Positions 5,235 through 7,413 of a stretch of 7,413 bases of DNA are shown here, piece after piece; position 1 is the stretch's first letter; each line of letters begins with the position of its first letter. The notes below the pieces were generated by a model that had not been told where the DNA came from, searched no databases, and saw only the letters and a list, made by a program, of their open reading frames with translations. The stretch is from NCBI GenBank assembly GCA_044508215.1, contig JBIQID010000141.1, positions 1-7,413 of the forward strand, in the 5' to 3' direction. Source of the stretch: JAEZFI01 sp044508215. GTDB lineage: Bacteria; Actinomycetota; Acidimicrobiia; Acidimicrobiales; Microtrichaceae. Position numbers and translations under genes: made by a program.

Positions 5235-7413
5235 ACCTTCTCCAACGGTGCCCACGCGAGGAGCAGCACCTTCTCTCCGGCGTCGGGGAACCGAACGGTC
5301 GCCTCGGCCTTGTCGCCCTGGCCCCTGATGTCGAGGATCACTCCCTCACCCCACTTCGCGTGCCGGACGCCGTCGCCGGTCTTCAACCCGAGCTGGTCCG
5401 CGCCGGATCCGGGGCGCTGCGGCGCCGGGTCCTGGGGCCGCCGCTCGCTCGCCATCGCGGAGGCGCCGCCGTCCCATCCCGACGAGCTCCCCGACCAGCC
5501 CCCCGACGACCCCCAGGTGGCGCCCTCGCCGTACGACCCGCGGCGCCGTCGGCGACGTTCGCCCTGCTGGCTGACGAGCGACGACGGGATCTCGTCGAGG
5601 AACCGCGACGGGGGGTTGTACTGGGTGGTGCCGAAGAGCATCCGGCTCCACGCGCACGAGAGGTACAGCCGCTCCTTCGCCCGGGTGATGCCGACGTAGG
5701 CGAGGCGCCGTTCCTCCTCGATCTCGTCGGGCTCGCCGATCGTGCGGATGTGGGGGAACACGCCCTCCTCCATCCCCGCGAGGAAGACCACCGGGTACTC
5801 GAGGCCCTTCGCCGCATGGAGCGTCATGAGCACCACCGCGGAATCGTCGTCGTCGAGCTGGTCGGTGTCGGCCACGAGGCTGACCTGCTCCAAGAACTCG
5901 TCGACCGTCTCGAACTCCCGCGCCACGCCGACGAGCTCCTGGAGGTTCTCGATGCGGCTCTCGTTCTCGATGGAGCGGTCCTCCTCGAGCTCGGCCAGGT
6001 AGCCGGACCCTTCGAGGATCTTCTCCAGGAGGCGCGCCGGCCCCTTGTCCACCTCGTGGGTGAGCGCGTCGAGGAGCGAGCAGAACTCGTCGATCCCGCG
6101 GACGGCCCGACCCGACACCCCCGCCTCGGTCTGGCGGTGGAGGGCGGCGGTGAACGAGATGCCAAGGCTCCGCGCCAGCGCGTCGACCCGCGCGATCGAC
6201 GAGTCGCCCACGCCCCGCTTCGGCGTGTTGAGCACCCGCTTCACGCTGACCTCGTCCTCGGGGTTCAGCACGGCCTTCACGTAGGCGAGGGCGTCCTTGA
6301 TCTCGCGGCGGTCGTAGAACCGCGTGCCACCGATCACCCGGTACGGGATGCCGGTGCGCATGAACTGCTCCTCGAGCACGCGTGACTGCGCGTTGGTGCG
6401 GTAGAAGACCGCGATGTCGCCCCACCGGTGCTCGCCGGAGTCGTGGAGGCGGGCGGCCTCGTGCGCGATCCACTGCGACTCGTCGGACTCGTCCTCGGCG
6501 TCGTAGCGGACGATCTGAGCGCCGGGACCCCGGTCGGTCCACAGGTCCTTCGGCTTGCGGCTGACGTTCTGGGCGATGACCGCGTTGGCTGCGTCGAGGA
6601 TGGTCTGGCTGGACCGGTAGTTCTGCTCGAGGAGGATCACGGTGGCGTCGGGGAACGCCTCCTCGAAGTCCAGAATGTTCGACAGGTCAGCGCCGCGAAA
6701 GCGATAGACCGAGTTGTGCACCAGCACGCCGCCGGCCACGTACGTGTGCGTGTCGGCCACCTCGAGGTCGAAGACCTCCTCGTCGTGGTGTTCGACCTGC
6801 ACGTCGTCGACCACCGTCTCGACGAGCCGTCCGTCGTCTGCCTCGGTCAGCACGATCATCCCCGGCCGGAGGTTCGCGAGCGGCGCGAGGTCGTAGACGG
6901 TCGACCCCACCTGGAGGCGATGGCGGATGTGGAGGCCCCCGGCGTCGGCGACCCGCTCGGCCAGCGCCAGCGCCGCCGTGTAGTCGCGACGGGCCGTCTC
7001 GAAACGCAGGCTCGCGCTCTTCCCGGGGCGGACCGCGATCCCGGCGGCCCGCAGGCGTGCCGCCACCTCGAGCCGGTTCGACGACCACTGCACACGGTGG
7101 TGCCCTACGCCGCGGGTGGTCCGCTCGCAGTTGAAGGACGTGAGGTTCAGCGTCTGTCGACGGGCACCGTTGGCCGGCCGGTAGTGCGGGAAGTCGCGGT
7201 GCAGCAGGAGGTCTTCGAGCAACTCCTTCGCCCGCGTCTCGGTCTCCAACGACGCATAGAGCCGCTGCAGGCACGCGTCGTCCATCGAGAGTTGGCGCCC
7301 GACGGAGTGGAAGCACGCCGTGGGCAGCCCGTACTGCGCCGCGTACCACGACTCCCAGTAGCTGGCCTCCGCCGGCGACTCGCACACCCGAATCACCCAC
7401 AACGCATCCCCAT
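5231..7413 (-). CDS. pcrA: ATP-dependent DNA helicase PcrA/UvrD, 3' part, with intein (5' end outside window)
   Basis: Superfamily 1A helicase that unwinds DNA 3'-5' in repair and replication restart. Only the last 726 codons are present. The frame is open through the right edge, and the first possible start here, TTG at 7402, is internal. Residues below count from that TTG. Residues 1-230 are intein. The helicase resumes at Ser231 as SVYRFRGADLSNIL, the second half of motif III. Then come motif IV LEQNYRSS (258-265), FYRTNAQSR (333-341), GTRFYDRREIKD (359-370), motif V TLHAAKGLEYP (527-537) and motif VI RRLAYVGITRAKERL (565-579) with its arginine finger. A basic, Ser/Gly/Trp-rich linker (about 612-655) leads to a C-terminal Tudor-like domain (676-723, GDGVRHAKWGEGVI), which in PcrA/UvrD contacts RNA polymerase. 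Walker A and the DExx box lie outside the window. The PcrA/UvrD1 assignment is supported by the nearby sucCD, as in mycobacteria. Confidence 0.95.
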   Translation of the reverse strand, partial: GDALWVIRVCESPAEASYWESWYAAQYGLPTACFHSVGRQLSMDDACLQRLYASLETETRAKELLEDLLLHRDFPHYRPANGARRQTLNLTSFNCERTTRGVGHHRVQWSSNRLEVAARLRAAGIAVRPGKSASLRFETARRDYTAALALAERVADAGGLHIRHRLQVGSTVYDLAPLANLRPGMIVLTEADDGRLVETVVDDVQVEHHDEEVFDLEVADTHTYVAGGVLVHNSVYRFRGADLSNILDFEEAFPDATVILLEQNYRSSQTILDAANAVIAQNVSRKPKDLWTDRGPGAQIVRYDAEDESDESQWIAHEAARLHDSGEHRWGDIAVFYRTNAQSRVLEEQFMRTGIPYRVIGGTRFYDRREIKDALAYVKAVLNPEDEVSVKRVLNTPKRGVGDSSIARVDALARSLGISFTAALHRQTEAGVSGRAVRGIDEFCSLLDALTHEVDKGPARLLEKILEGSGYLAELEEDRSIENESRIENLQELVGVAREFETVDEFLEQVSLVADTDQLDDDDSAVVLMTLHAAKGLEYPVVFLAGMEEGVFPHIRTIGEPDEIEEERRLAYVGITRAKERLYLSCAWSRMLFGTTQYNPPSRFLDEIPSSLVSQQGERRRRRRGSYGEGATWGSSGGWSGSSSGWDGGASAMASERRPQDPAPQRPGSGADQLGLKTGDGVRHAKWGEGVILDIRGQGDKAEATVRFPDAGEKVLLLAWAPLEKV
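5236..5243 (-). promoter_or_regulatory. Ribosome-binding site that decides the AMP-ligase start
   Basis: Minus-strand GGAGAAGG, lying within the last helicase codons. Its GGAG core is five bases before the GTG at 5234. The alternative upstream GTG at 5255 would lie ahead of this site, so the site favours the 4-base overlapping start and translational coupling to the helicase. Confidence 0.65.
5438..5569 (-). other. Low-complexity linker of the helicase
   Basis: Codes for about 44 residues between the helicase core and the Tudor-like domain. A run of six arginines (RRRRRR) is followed by Gly/Ser/Trp repeats such as GSYGEG, TWGSSGGW and SGSSSGWDGG. PcrA proteins have variable, disordered linkers here; the regular spacing of Trp in a Ser/Gly background is the peculiar feature. 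The frame stays open and both flanking domains are intact. Confidence 0.7.
6713..7413 (-). mobile_element. Intein in helicase motif III (C-terminal part; N-terminal part outside window)
   Basis: Protein-splicing element translated within the helicase. The C-terminal splicing signals are plain: block F is VFDLEVADTHTYVAGG (residues 210-225 from the TTG at 7402), and block G is VLVHN (226-230) with penultimate His229, terminal Asn230 and the required +1 nucleophile Ser231. Removing the intein should rejoin GDDDQ, expected upstream, with SVYRFRGA, recreating helicase motif III. The signals look intact, so splicing competence is likely. An upstream Hint-like stretch LRPGMIVLTE is at 178-187. Residues 1-165 form an insert region with no LAGLIDADG motif in view. 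The first part has a strand VIRVCES and a helix EASYWESWYAAQYG, which resembles the later half of a GIY-YIG nuclease, but the defining GIY/YIG motifs would lie off the window, so this is inference. No change of base composition from the host gene is obvious. Confidence 0.9.

Noticed and set aside
4650..6385. Two plus-strand frames (349 and 341 codons) opposite the AMP-ligase and helicase genes
   Set aside because: Antisense shadows with biased composition and no recognisable domain; the minus-strand genes there have intact family motifs.
5346..6542. 398-codon minus-strand frame inside the helicase gene
   Set aside because: It is an out-of-frame reading of the helicase, with Arg/Pro/Gly-rich translation and no motif; the overlapping frame contains all the helicase motifs.
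5231..6712. The helicase as a pseudogene because it lacks an N-terminal half
   Set aside because: The missing part is cut by the window edge, not by a stop or frameshift; every motif visible is intact.
7400..7402. TTG as the true start of the helicase-frame protein
   Set aside because: The frame continues through the window edge (upstream codons read Gly-Asp-Ala), no ribosome-binding site is visible, and the protein there is mid-intein, so a start would leave no helicase N-terminal half.

Overview
The window is high-GC bacterial DNA with GTG as the preferred start codon. It most resembles Actinobacteriota, possibly the class Acidimicrobiia; the phylum is fairly likely and the class is a guess. 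The phylum call rests on base composition, the sequence style of SucC/SucD and PcrA, and the gene neighbourhood: in Mycobacterium tuberculosis uvrD1, an M23-type peptidase gene, sucC and sucD also lie in a row.

Layout, read along the minus strand from the right edge. (1) 7413-5231 is the 3' part of a pcrA/uvrD-type DNA helicase gene. It begins inside an intein: about 230 codons of intein end in a clear C-terminal splice site (His-Asn|Ser) placed exactly in helicase motif III. The helicase then continues through motifs IV, V and VI and a C-terminal Tudor-like domain. The start of the intein and the N-terminal helicase half (Walker A, DExx box) lie beyond the right edge. (2) 5234-3690 encodes an acyl-CoA synthetase/AMP-ligase, whose GTG start overlaps the helicase stop (GTGA). 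(3) 3687-2638 encodes a family 2 glycosyltransferase, two bases after the ligase stop. These three genes look like one translationally coupled transcription unit. (4) 2181-2675, on the plus strand, encodes a small membrane-anchored protein with a Rieske-like sequence pattern that lacks the iron-sulfur ligands; it runs convergently into the glycosyltransferase gene with a 38-base overlap. (5) 2097-961 and 902-3 are sucC and sucD, the two subunits of succinyl-CoA synthetase of the TCA cycle, 58 bases apart and probably one operon.

The only sizeable non-coding stretch is 2098-2180, between the divergent sucC and the small membrane gene. It holds two overlapping perfect palindromes and weak promoter-like hexamers on both strands. 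No RNA gene, CRISPR array or insertion sequence was seen. The element most worth attention is the helicase intein, whose visible internal part shows no LAGLIDADG motif and instead has a segment that may be the back half of a GIY-YIG-like nuclease or another poorly described insert domain.
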